The notes under the pieces: generated by a model
Seen by the model: the letters and a program-made list of their open reading frames with translations, nothing else
The model's database searches: none
Told to the model about the DNA's origin: nothing
Program-made: the position numbers and the translations under genes
From: Thioalkalivibrio sp. AKL19
GTDB lineage: Bacteria > Pseudomonadota > Gammaproteobacteria > Ectothiorhodospirales > Ectothiorhodospiraceae
DNA length: 64,000 nt
Assembly (NCBI RefSeq): GCF_000420165.1
Contig: NZ_ATUK01000011.1
Location: forward strand, 62,001-126,000
Direction: 5' to 3'
Shown here: positions 47,925-55,508 of the stretch, piece after piece
How positions within the stretch are numbered: the stretch's first letter is position 1
Layout: each line of letters starts with the position of its first letter

Positions 47925-48353
47925 CTAGCGCAGGGCCAGTCCGGAGATCGCAAACGTCCACATGATGCTGAGATAGATCTCGGGGGCGAATATCAGAAAC
48001 TGCGCCGAACCAACGTTCAGATGCAGGTTGGCGGCGTTCGCTACCACTGGGGCCAGGGTCAGCAGCACCCACATCATCGGCTGCAGGCGCCGATCGAAAC
48101 TCATCAGCCCGACCGCCAGCAGCAACCCCGGCACCAGCAGGGCATGGGCCACAAGCCTCGAGGTGTGCAGGTCGGTGGCCACCGATTGCTCGAGGACGGC
48201 GTACAGAAAATACAGCAGGGCCGTCAGGAACGCGACGTAGCGGGCCTGCGGGATCCGCACCTGGCGATGCCAGGCCGCGAAGGCCCGTCGAACGTCTGCG
48301 TCTTCCTGGTGCAACGGGTTTCCCAGGACCCGCAGGCGCCTGATGATATCCAA
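47925..48353 (-). CDS. Membrane sensor part (N-terminal) of the split diguanylate cyclase
   Basis: The 142-residue frame has an acidic-to-basic cytoplasmic start (MDIIRRLRVLGNPLHQEDAD) and four or five membrane helices, then ends at an in-frame TAG directly before further membrane sequence. The fold is that of a MASE-type N-terminal sensor. Joined in frame with 47256-47921 it would give a normal membrane diguanylate cyclase of about 365 residues. The stop falls after ISGLALR, in the middle of the membrane domain, which is unlikely to be a natural end. Confidence 0.7.
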   Translation of the reverse strand: MDIIRRLRVLGNPLHQEDADVRRAFAAWHRQVRIPQARYVAFLTALLYFLYAVLEQSVATDLHTSRLVAHALLVPGLLLAVGLMSFDRRLQPMMWVLLTLAPVVANAANLHLNVGSAQFLIFAPEIYLSIMWTFAISGLALR

Positions 48354-48464
48354 ACCCTGACTCCTATAACCGTTCAGGCCGCAGTGTGCGGATCCGGAGT
48401 GTCGCCGCCGCGGCCCCGCGAACGGGCCATGCGAAACGCTAATCGAAAGTGGCGCCCGCCGGGA

Positions 48465-48836
48465 CTACTGCATGTGGCCGAAGCCGCCCATCAGGCCGGC
48501 GCCGATGCCGAAGAGCATGCCCAGCACCATCAGGATCAGGTAGATCAGCAACAGCACACCAAAGATGGTGAAGTAGATGCGCAGGCGGCCCAGCGCGTAC
48601 TTGATCGCTTCCGGATCGCCGCTTTCGAAGGCACGCTGCGAGGCCCCGGCGGCCTGCATCAGCACCACGCCGGCCCAGATCGGAATCCAGGCAATGATGA
48701 TCCCGATGATCGACAGCGCGGTCAGCACGCCGGAGATGATCATCATCACCCCGATCAACTGCATCCAGAATTTGCCGCGAATGAGTGGTTCGATCAGTCC
48801 GCGGAGGTCGGTCCCGCTGGTTGCATCCTGTTCCAT
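48465..48836 (-). CDS. Small membrane protein, DUF5362-like
   Basis: The 123-residue protein begins MEQDATSGTDLRGLIEPLIR at 48836, with AAGGAG seven bases upstream. Two hydrophobic hairpins, around 30-66 and 93-118, give three to four membrane helices. Between them lies ASQRAFESGDPEAIKYALGRLR, and the end is rich in Gly and Met. Size and pattern resemble DUF5362 proteins of unknown function. It is divergent from the FHA gene. Confidence 0.65.
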   Translation of the reverse strand: MEQDATSGTDLRGLIEPLIRGKFWMQLIGVMMIISGVLTALSIIGIIIAWIPIWAGVVLMQAAGASQRAFESGDPEAIKYALGRLRIYFTIFGVLLLIYLILMVLGMLFGIGAGLMGGFGHMQ

Positions 48837-48994
48837 GTTCAGACTCCTTGTCGTGATGGGGGGATGGTCGGAGCATAGCAGGCCCATTCATGCTGTGACG
48901 CATTCGTTGTTTTGGCGCGCACCGCCCGTGCATACTCGAACGGGTGCCAACCCGAAGAACAGGGCCACGCAAGGCTCGTGAAGCAGGGGGATGT

Positions 48995-49531
48995 ATGAGC
49001 GATCAGGGACGACGCAGGGATGCCGGCCGCAGCGGGCCGCAGGGGACGATGCTGTTTCAGGGGCCCGCCGTGCCCGACGGAGAAGCGACCCAGGACACCG
49101 CGGGCGAGGAGACACCGCCCGGCGGCCACCCGGTGCTGGTGGGACTCTCCGAGCCCTTCGGCCAGCAGCGCCTGACGCTGAAGCCGGGCAAGCGCTCGGT
49201 GGGGCGCCAGGCCGACAACGACATCGTCCTGCAGGAAGGCAGCGTCTCCTCGCAGCACGCCTGGCTGGTCAACGACGGAGGCGAGTGCCGGGTCGTCAAC
49301 CTGCTCTCCACCAACGGGACCTGGGTGAACGACGAGAAAGTCCACGAAGCGGTGCTGAAGGACGGCGACCATGTCCGGTTCGGGCGCGCCGAGTTCATCT
49401 TCCGCCGCCGCGATGACGGCTCCGAAGCCCGGTCCGGTGGCGGCCGGCGATCGCGGTGGCGCTGGCTGGGCATCGCGGTTGCGGTCCTGGTGCTGGCGGC
49501 CGTCGCGCGCATCCTGCTCGAGATGGCTTGA
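48995..49531 (+). CDS. FHA-domain protein with C-terminal membrane anchor
   Basis: The start at 48995 has AGGGGG upstream and gives 178 residues. A disordered, charged N terminus (1-45) is followed by an FHA domain (about 62-140). The phosphothreonine-binding features are RSVGRQADNDIVL, SVSSQHAWL and LLSTNGTWVND. One membrane helix (about 157-174, WLGIAVAVLVLAAVARILL) ends the protein, so it is tail-anchored with the FHA domain in the cytoplasm. It lies 19 bases before a Ser/Thr kinase gene and is its likely reader or substrate. Confidence 0.87.
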   Translation: MSDQGRRRDAGRSGPQGTMLFQGPAVPDGEATQDTAGEETPPGGHPVLVGLSEPFGQQRLTLKPGKRSVGRQADNDIVLQEGSVSSQHAWLVNDGGECRVVNLLSTNGTWVNDEKVHEAVLKDGDHVRFGRAEFIFRRRDDGSEARSGGGRRSRWRWLGIAVAVLVLAAVARILLEMA

Positions 49532-49550
49532 GGCTCAGGGTCGCCGGCGC

Positions 49551-51272
49551 ATGCAGCGGATCGGTCGCTACGGGGTCGGCGAGGAGATCGGGCGCGGTGC
49601 GATGGCCGTCATCCATCGCGGCTACGACCCGGATATCCGGCGTCCGCTGGCGATCAAGTGCCTGCAGCCGGACTATGCCCGACGGCCCGAGTACCGCCGG
49701 CGCTTCCTGGCCGAAGCGCGCGCCGCCGGCACCCTGACCCACCCGGGCATCGTCACCATCTTCGATGTCGGCGAGTCGGATCAGCAGCCGTTCATCGCGA
49801 TGGAGCTGCTGGATGGCATCACCCTTGCGGAGTTCGCGGAACAGTTCCGCCCGCTGCTGCTGCGCAATGTCCTGAAGGTGGCCATCCAGCTGGTGGAGGC
49901 CCTGGACTATGCCCACCGGCATGGTGTCGTGCACCGCGACATCAAGCCCGAGAACATCATCGTCACCAGCGCCACGGCGAATATCAAGGTGATGGACTTC
50001 GGCATCGCCCGCACCCTCAGCGACCCCGACTGGCGCACCGACGACGACTGGCTTGCCGAGGACGACGACGGCTATATCGCAGGATCGCCGCACTATATGG
50101 CGCCGGAGCAGATTCGTGGCCGCGATACCGACGCTCGTGCCGACCTCTATTCCGTGGGCGTGGTGCTGTACGAGCTCCTGACGGGGGGAACCCCGTTTCG
50201 CGGTCACGATGTCGAGACCCTGCTGACCCGGGTGGTCAAGGATCCGGTCCCCGCACCGCGGGTCATCGTGCGCGATTGTCCGCAGGAACTGATCGAGTTG
50301 GTGCTGCGCCTGTTGGCGAAGGAACCGGACGAGCGCTACCAGTCGGCCGGCGAGCTACTGGTGGACCTCGAGCGGATCGACGAGCAACGCGCCGAGCGCG
50401 AAAGGGCAGGTGCCGGGCGTCGGATTATCCCGCTGCGTCTGCGCTGGGCCGCGGTCATGGGGGCGCTGGTGGCGGTCACCCTGGTGGTCGGTGGCACGCT
50501 GGTACACCAGAAGCAGAATGCGGTGATGACCGATCTGGCGTTCGACTACGGGGCCACGCTGGCGCAGATCGTCTCGGTGGAGAGTGCCGAGGACTTGTTG
50601 CTGGAGGACACCATCGCGGTCCAGGGACGCCTGCGCGACATGCAGGCGAACCGGGAGATTGCCCTGCTGAGCGTCGTGGACCACCGCGGCGAGGTGGTGG
50701 CCAGCAGCGACCCGGAGGCCCTGGGCCAGCCCTACGAGCCGCCTTCCGAGGATCGCCTGCTTCAGCGTCGCGACGGCCAGGCCGTGTGGTCCATCACCGG
50801 GCGCGATGGCGCAGAGCTGTTCATGTTCGAGGCCCCGGTTCACTACCAGGATCATCATCTTGGGCAACTCCAGGTCGGGCTGTCCACGGGGTCCCTGCGC
50901 GCGGCGAACGAGGCCACCTTCATGGCCTTGCTGATGCTCACGCTGGTCACCCTCCTCGCGGTGCTCCTGGGGGCCTACGTGCTTGCCCGGCGTCTTCAGG
51001 CGCCGCTGGACCGCCTGCGCGGGGCGCTGGACCAGATCGGTCAGGGGCGGCTCGATACCCGGATCCGTGCCCGTCGGCACGACGACTTCGAGCGGCTCTT
51101 CAGTGCCTACAACGCGATGGCCGACTCGCTGGAGGCGCGCATGAAGCGCCGGGTCGCCGGGACGCCCGAGGGCGGTGCAGCCGGGCCGGTCGCTGACGGC
51201 GACCGCACCCAGGAGCTCGCATCCGACGAGTTGCCGACTGAAGACGTTTCAAGACGTAACGCTACGGACTAA
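49551..51272 (+). CDS. Membrane Ser/Thr protein kinase with extracytoplasmic sensor and C-terminal HAMP domain
   Basis: The 573 residues start with a Hanks-type kinase domain (5-275). Lys36 in AIKCL, HRDIKPEN with Asp130, DFG at 149-151 and APE at 184-186 are all present, so it should be active. The ATP loop is VGEEIGRGAMAVIHRG. Membrane helix 1 is about 298-318, an extracytoplasmic sensor-like domain 320-455 (LLSVVDHRGEVVASSDPEA is Cache-like), and helix 2 457-478. A HAMP domain follows (480-530) with nothing after it but a polar tail. It is downstream of the FHA gene, and a PP2C phosphatase is encoded nearby on the other strand. Confidence 0.92.
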   Translation: MQRIGRYGVGEEIGRGAMAVIHRGYDPDIRRPLAIKCLQPDYARRPEYRRRFLAEARAAGTLTHPGIVTIFDVGESDQQPFIAMELLDGITLAEFAEQFRPLLLRNVLKVAIQLVEALDYAHRHGVVHRDIKPENIIVTSATANIKVMDFGIARTLSDPDWRTDDDWLAEDDDGYIAGSPHYMAPEQIRGRDTDARADLYSVGVVLYELLTGGTPFRGHDVETLLTRVVKDPVPAPRVIVRDCPQELIELVLRLLAKEPDERYQSAGELLVDLERIDEQRAERERAGAGRRIIPLRLRWAAVMGALVAVTLVVGGTLVHQKQNAVMTDLAFDYGATLAQIVSVESAEDLLLEDTIAVQGRLRDMQANREIALLSVVDHRGEVVASSDPEALGQPYEPPSEDRLLQRRDGQAVWSITGRDGAELFMFEAPVHYQDHHLGQLQVGLSTGSLRAANEATFMALLMLTLVTLLAVLLGAYVLARRLQAPLDRLRGALDQIGQGRLDTRIRARRHDDFERLFSAYNAMADSLEARMKRRVAGTPEGGAAGPVADGDRTQELASDELPTEDVSRRNATD

Positions 51273-51293
51273 TGCCGGCCGTTCTCGCGGTCT

Positions 51294-51516
51294 GGGGAAA
51301 CACCGATTCATGTACACGTTCGCGTTGGCATCCCGGGTTCCCCGAGACCAGGCGCGTCGTGCAGTGGGTAGTGGTTCCACCCGCACGTCGTGATCCGAAC
51401 CGGGCGCGCGCGGCGTTGCGGCTCCCCTGTGCAGAATGCAGCATGGCGGTCACCGCGCCTTGTTCGCACGCAAGAGCGACTCGAGCGCGAACGTGTACAT
51501 GAATCAGTCTTTCCCC
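51294..51516. repeat. Terminal-inverted-repeat element, copy B (223 bp)
   Basis: The left end GGGGAAACACCGATTCATGT then ACACGTTCGCG and the inverse of the right end, GGGGAAAGACTGATTCATGT then ACACGTTCGCG, agree at 29 of 31 positions. Compared with copies A and C (158 bp each) it carries about 65 extra bases in the middle (near 51350-51412). It lies between the convergent kinase and LysM genes and supplies the last three codons and stop of the latter. No open frame inside is plausible. Confidence 0.85.
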
Positions 51517-52544
51517 AGGGCATCCAGGCGACGCTGCAGTTCCAGGGCTCGCAGGCGATAGCCGCGCGCCGCCTCGAACCCGGGGTCGATCGCCAGGGCC
51601 TCGTCCCACAGCGCGATGGCCGTATCCAGGTCCTGATTGCGGTAATGGACGATGGCCTCGGCGTGCAGCGCCTCCTTGCGTTGCTGTTCCAGCTCGCCGT
51701 GGTGCTGGCGCGCCGGGGCATGTTGCGGATCGCGTGCGAGTACCTCGCCAAAGGCCTCCAGCGCGTCTTCGGGTTCCCCGGCTGAACGGGCCTCCTGGCC
51801 GCGCTGATACCAGTAGCCGATCTCCGCGTCGCGGGCCAGAGGCTCCAGCCAGCCGGTCCATTCGTCGCGTGCCTCGGGGTGCCGGCGGGCCCGTTCCACC
51901 ACTTCCCGGGCCGACGCGTAGCGCTCCGCGGCCAGATCGGCCTCGAGCGCGCGCCGCAGGCCGTCCTCGCCATCCCCGGGAGCGGCATCCGGATCCAGCG
52001 CCATCAATTGATCATCCAGGTCGCTCTCGCCGTGTTGCAGCCCTGATGGATCCCGCGGGATGCGCAGTTGTTGTCCGGCAAGCAGCCGGTCCGGTCGCTC
52101 GATGTCGTTGTAGCGCGCGAGGATCACGAAGCGATTGGCGTCGCCCAGGTGTTCGCGCGCCAGCCGGGCCAGGGTCTCGCCCGGTTCTACCGTGTGCTGA
52201 AAGTAGTCGTCGCCGAGGCTGGCCCGCGGATCGTCGGAGAGCTGTTCGCGCAGGTTGCGGGCCGTGCGATGGTCCGGCTCGGCTGCGAGCAGCCGGTCCA
52301 GTTCCCGCCCTGCCCGGTCCATCTCGCCACGCTGCAATAGCTGCACGATCTCGGCAATCGCGAGGCGTTTCACCTTCGTTTCTCCCGCCGCCGGTTCGGG
52401 CGGGGTCTCTTCGGCCGGCACCGCTTCTTCATCGACCTCGGCCTCGGGGTCGAACAGGCCCTGCAGCTGCGCACAGCCGGACAGCGAAACGGCCAGTACG
52501 GCGAGCAGCACGAGGCGCGTAAGCGGGGTTTCGGATGGTTTCAT
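51504..52544 (-). CDS. LysM-domain lipoprotein with TPR-like repeats
   Basis: The 346 residues open with a lipoprotein signal ending VSLSGC (Cys24). An acidic linker (28-52) precedes a helical pair and a LysM domain (about 115-162) containing TVEPGETLARLAREHLGD and LLAGQQLRIP, which binds peptidoglycan glycan chains. TPR-like helices fill the C-terminal half (GQEARSAGEPEDALEAFGEV and IALWDEALAIDPGFEAARGY). The start at 52544 has no strong ribosome site. The final residues GKD and the TGA lie in the end of a repeat element, so the natural C terminus may have been altered. Confidence 0.85.
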   Translation of the reverse strand: MKPSETPLTRLVLLAVLAVSLSGCAQLQGLFDPEAEVDEEAVPAEETPPEPAAGETKVKRLAIAEIVQLLQRGEMDRAGRELDRLLAAEPDHRTARNLREQLSDDPRASLGDDYFQHTVEPGETLARLAREHLGDANRFVILARYNDIERPDRLLAGQQLRIPRDPSGLQHGESDLDDQLMALDPDAAPGDGEDGLRRALEADLAAERYASAREVVERARRHPEARDEWTGWLEPLARDAEIGYWYQRGQEARSAGEPEDALEAFGEVLARDPQHAPARQHHGELEQQRKEALHAEAIVHYRNQDLDTAIALWDEALAIDPGFEAARGYRLRALELQRRLDALGKD

Positions 52545-52594
52545 GGCGAGGAGTTGGGGCAAGGCTCGGCGAGTTCCGGAGTATACGGTGGGGA

Positions 52595-53431
52595 TCAATC
52601 CAGCGGCCACAGCAGGATCGCCAGGGCGGCAGCGAGCAGGAGCAGCAGCGCCAGGGTTGGCTGGATCCAAGCCGTCAGGTGCCGGCGCCACAGACTGCTG
52701 CGTGGCCGCGCCGCGCGCCAGGCCGCCACGGCCACGTTGTCGCCTTTGGGCCCCCCGCGCCGCGCCGCCTCGCGGGCCGCCTCGACGGCCGCGCTCTCCA
52801 GGTCCGGACGCTCCAGCAGGTCGGCGATCGCGCCCGGCCCGAACTGCTCCCAGAAACCATCCGAGCACAGCAGGAAGCGGGTGTGCCGGGTGACAGGCGC
52901 CGCATCGTATTCGACCCGGACCGGATCGACCACGCCCAGACCCTGCAGCAGCCGGTTCTGTTCCGGGTGCGTCGCCATCTGCGCCTCGCTGATCACCCCC
53001 TGGTCCACCAGTTGCTGCACCCGCGTGTGATCGCGCGTGCGGCCCTGAAGGGCGTCGCCCTCGAAGTGATACAGGCGGCTGTCGCCGCAGTGGGCCCAGA
53101 CAGCGGCGTGCGGGGTGACGTACAGGGCCACGAGGGTGGTGCCGGGACGCCGCGCCGGATCCGCGCCGGCGTTCTCCAGCAAGGCCGCATGGGTCTCGTG
53201 GAACAGCGTCTCGAGCAGGGCGCGGGGATCCGCGGCCCGCCCCGCATGGCGATGCCACAGGCGCTCGGCGGTTGCCACGGCGGTTTGCGAGGCCAGCGCG
53301 CCACCCTCGTGACCGCCCATGCCATCGGCCACCAGCAGCAGGGTGCTTTGCCCGTCCGGTCCGTGCAGCACGGTCACCGCATCCTGTTGCTCGGCGCGGC
53401 CACCGACCTCCCTGGCGTATCCGGTTTCCAT
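52595..53431 (-). CDS. PP2C-family Ser/Thr protein phosphatase, tail-anchored
   Basis: This metal-dependent phosphatase has 278 residues. PP2C motifs are present in order: QQDAV, LLVADGMGGHEGG with metal-binding Asp, GTTLVALYV, HCGDSRLYHF, RDHTRVQQLVDQG, LLCSDGFWEQF and GDNVAVAAW. A C-terminal membrane helix (about 258-276) anchors it. It is 51 bases upstream of the LysM lipoprotein gene on the same strand. With the kinase and FHA genes it makes a phospho-signalling set. Confidence 0.92.
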   Translation of the reverse strand: METGYAREVGGRAEQQDAVTVLHGPDGQSTLLLVADGMGGHEGGALASQTAVATAERLWHRHAGRAADPRALLETLFHETHAALLENAGADPARRPGTTLVALYVTPHAAVWAHCGDSRLYHFEGDALQGRTRDHTRVQQLVDQGVISEAQMATHPEQNRLLQGLGVVDPVRVEYDAAPVTRHTRFLLCSDGFWEQFGPGAIADLLERPDLESAAVEAAREAARRGGPKGDNVAVAAWRAARPRSSLWRRHLTAWIQPTLALLLLLAAALAILLWPLD

Positions 53432-53506
53432 GTGCGTGCGGCCCCGGTGATCCCGCGACCATGATGACCGAGTTGACCGGTGGGTGACAGTCCCGGGGCC
53501 GGACCC

Positions 53507-54457
53507 TTACCCCGTCGCCCCGATCCAGAACTCGATGGAACGGCCGAGGAATTCGTCCCAGGTCATGTAATGCGAGCCGTCGCAGGAGAAGGTCAGGCTG
53601 ACCATGCCGTTGAACAGGTTGATCGAGGCGGAGCGCAGGTACACGGTTTCGTCCGCGTAGCGCAGGGCGCGCAGGCCTTCCAGCACGCGGCCGATCTCCT
53701 CCTTCGGGATCAGTGCCTCCTCGGGGTACGGCTCGTGAGGGAAGGCCAGGCACACGTCGGGGTCGCCCAGGGATTCATGCGTCAGGATGCGGTAGCGGTA
53801 GGGGTCCTCGGTGGTCCACAGCGTGGCGCGCGAGCTGGAGAAGTGGAACACCCCCTGGAACACGCCGCGCTCGGTAAACAGCTCCTCGAGGATGGCCAGG
53901 GCGGTGTCCATGTTCTGGTCCATCAGGCTTTCGGTGCGGCTTTGCAGGAACAGCGTCCCGCGAATCGACGGGTCACCCTTGATCTGGCGCCATTCGCTCG
54001 GCTCCTCGTACAGGTCCTCGGAGAAGTCGGGCAGGTTGCGCAGGTCGAAATCCGCACCGAGAAAGCCCAGCGCGTTCCCTGCGTCGTCGCGCACCAGTTG
54101 CAGCGCGGTCAGCGAGGGCCGGCGCCCGAGCAGGCTGATGTAGGCATCCGAAAGCAGGAATCCGTTGGCGGGGACGACCTCCTTCATGTAGGGGCGCTGC
54201 GAACGGTCGCGCCCGAAGTGCTCCGGCAGCACCCCGCTGCGCGAGATGTTGTCCGAGAGCTGAATCCCCCGGGTGTTCAGGGCATACACGAAGGTTGCCT
54301 CGGGGATCTGGCGGATTGCCTCTTCCAGGATCGAGTCCAGGGCCTCGCGGTTCGGCCAGGCCGCGGAGAGACGGCTGGCAATCGCCGTCAGGGGCTCGTG
54401 CAGCTTGTCCTCGAGGTAGTCGCGCTGGTGCTCGATCGCCTTTTTCAGTTCCGTCAT
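53507..54457 (-). CDS. PDC/Cache sensor-domain protein without membrane segments
   Basis: The 316-residue protein begins MTELKKAIEHQRDYLEDKLH, a helical segment. The middle looks like a double PDC/Cache sensor: FVYALNTRGIQLSDNISRSG, GRDRSQRPYMKEV, LSDAYISLLGRRPSLT and LGFLGADFDLRNLPDF. A second domain follows to the end (LTFSCDGSHYMTWDEFL). There is no signal peptide or membrane helix, unusual for a domain that normally senses periplasmic ligands. No output domain is visible. It is divergent from the GNAT gene. Confidence 0.78.
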   Translation of the reverse strand: MTELKKAIEHQRDYLEDKLHEPLTAIASRLSAAWPNREALDSILEEAIRQIPEATFVYALNTRGIQLSDNISRSGVLPEHFGRDRSQRPYMKEVVPANGFLLSDAYISLLGRRPSLTALQLVRDDAGNALGFLGADFDLRNLPDFSEDLYEEPSEWRQIKGDPSIRGTLFLQSRTESLMDQNMDTALAILEELFTERGVFQGVFHFSSSRATLWTTEDPYRYRILTHESLGDPDVCLAFPHEPYPEEALIPKEEIGRVLEGLRALRYADETVYLRSASINLFNGMVSLTFSCDGSHYMTWDEFLGRSIEFWIGATG

Positions 54458-54583
54458 GGTGCGGTGTCGTCTCCTTTCGGTGCGGCGCGGATTATCCCCG
54501 ATCAGGGGTTTGGTTGTCGTGAAGCCCCACGCGCGGCCTCCCGCCTGGCACTTTGGCCGGTCGACAAGGTCCGAGCAGGAACC

Positions 54584-55123
54584 ATGCCGACGACCCGCAG
54601 ACCGATGCCCGAATCCCCAGGCCCCGAGCGCACGGGCACGCTCCGTCCGGCCCGTGGCGGTGATCTCGATGCCATCAACCGTCTCGTGGCCGAGGCCATT
54701 GAGGACTGGCCGTTACCCGAGCGCGTGCGCCGGCTGGCCCTGCCGGCCTATCGCTATACCGAGGCCGACCGGATGTTCCTCGACGTGACCGTGCTGGAGC
54801 GCGAGGGCCACGTGGTGGGCGTTGCGGCCTGGGAGGCGGCCGGACCCGGGGAGCTGCCCGAGGGCGCCGCCGACGGGCTCCTGCTGCACGGCCTCTACGT
54901 CGGGCGCTCCGCCCGCGGACAGGGGGTGGGCCGGCAACTGGTCGCGGCCTGCCGCCAAGCCGCGCATGAGGCCGGCGTGGCCGGGGTGCTGGTCAAGGCC
55001 CAGGCCTCGGCCGCCGGCTTCTTCGAGGCCATGGGGTTCGTGCCGGTCCCGGTCCGGGATCGTGACCGCGACTACGAGCAGCGCTACTGGTGGCCGGGGG
55101 AGGGTGCGCCCCCGGCCGCCTGA
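54584..55123 (+). CDS. GNAT-family N-acetyltransferase
   Basis: The 179 residues carry the acetyl-CoA binding core LYVGRSARGQGVGRQLVAAC preceded by DGLLLHG and followed by ASAAGFFEAMGFVPV. The first 20 residues are Pro/Thr-rich and may be dispensable; a second in-frame ATG at 54605 is possible. ATG 54584 has CAGGA upstream. The substrate is unknown. It is convergent with the following small gene. Confidence 0.87.
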   Translation: MPTTRRPMPESPGPERTGTLRPARGGDLDAINRLVAEAIEDWPLPERVRRLALPAYRYTEADRMFLDVTVLEREGHVVGVAAWEAAGPGELPEGAADGLLLHGLYVGRSARGQGVGRQLVAACRQAAHEAGVAGVLVKAQASAAGFFEAMGFVPVPVRDRDRDYEQRYWWPGEGAPPAA

Positions 55124-55125
55124 GG

Positions 55126-55326
55126 TCAGCGCCGTGGACGCTGGCGCCGCCGCCGTCTGGCAAACAGGCCCGCGACGATGGCAACAGCCAGCAGCCCCAG
55201 GGGCCAGGCGTGTCCCGGGGCGCTCAGAAAGTGCGGCAGCGAGAACCCTTCGCCATGGCCGTGCCCGGGATGGGCCACAGCCGGACCGCTGGCCAGGGCA
55301 AGGAGCGTCGGGATCAGCTGGCGCAT
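55126..55326 (-). CDS. Small secreted/membrane protein with His-Gly motif
   Basis: The 66-residue product starts MRQLIPTLLALASGPAVA, a signal-peptide-like stretch cut after AVA. HPGHGHGEGFSLPHF follows, a possible metal-binding His cluster, then a second hydrophobic helix (PLGLLAVAIVAGLF) and a basic tail RRRRRQRPRR. AAGGAG lies before the ATG. The His-rich mature N terminus resembles those of HupE-type nickel or cobalt permeases, but the protein is far too short to be one. It lies just downstream of the hyp operon; the link is speculative. Confidence 0.65.
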   Translation of the reverse strand: MRQLIPTLLALASGPAVAHPGHGHGEGFSLPHFLSAPGHAWPLGLLAVAIVAGLFARRRRRQRPRR

Positions 55327-55363
55327 GGCAGACTCCTTCAGTCCAGTCGAGGACTCCACCTTA

Positions 55364-55383
55364 ACGCCGGGCATGCCCGGCGT
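55364..55383. repeat. 20-bp perfect palindrome downstream of hypE
   Basis: ACGCCGGGCATGCCCGGCGT is fully self-complementary. It is followed by CATGCCCGGCACC, a further partial copy. It lies in the 182-base gap between hypE and the small secreted gene. It could be an operator, a terminator stem or part of the dispersed repeat that follows at 55425. Confidence 0.5.
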
Positions 55384-55424
55384 CATGCCCGGCACCGCCC
55401 CGCCTCGATGGACGCGTGAACGCT

Positions 55425-55460
55425 GTCATCGCGAGTCGCGAAGCGACGTGGCGATCTCCA
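55425..55460. repeat. Partial dispersed repeat, GTCATTGCGAG type
   Basis: GTCATCGCGAGTCGCGAAGC then GACGTGGCGATCTCCA resembles one arm of the repeat at 16991-17107 (GTCATTGCGAG..GAAG..GCGTCAATC). Only one arm is clear here. It is located downstream of hypE. Confidence 0.5.
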
Positions 55461-55508
55461 GGACCACCGTTGCGTCGGTTTCTGCTTCCGCAGCCCCTTG
55501 CGCAGCAC

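Noticed and set aside
51504-53753. A 749-residue frame extending the LysM lipoprotein upstream
   Set aside because: The lipoprotein signal at 52544 marks the real start. The extension lies over the PP2C gene in a wrong frame.
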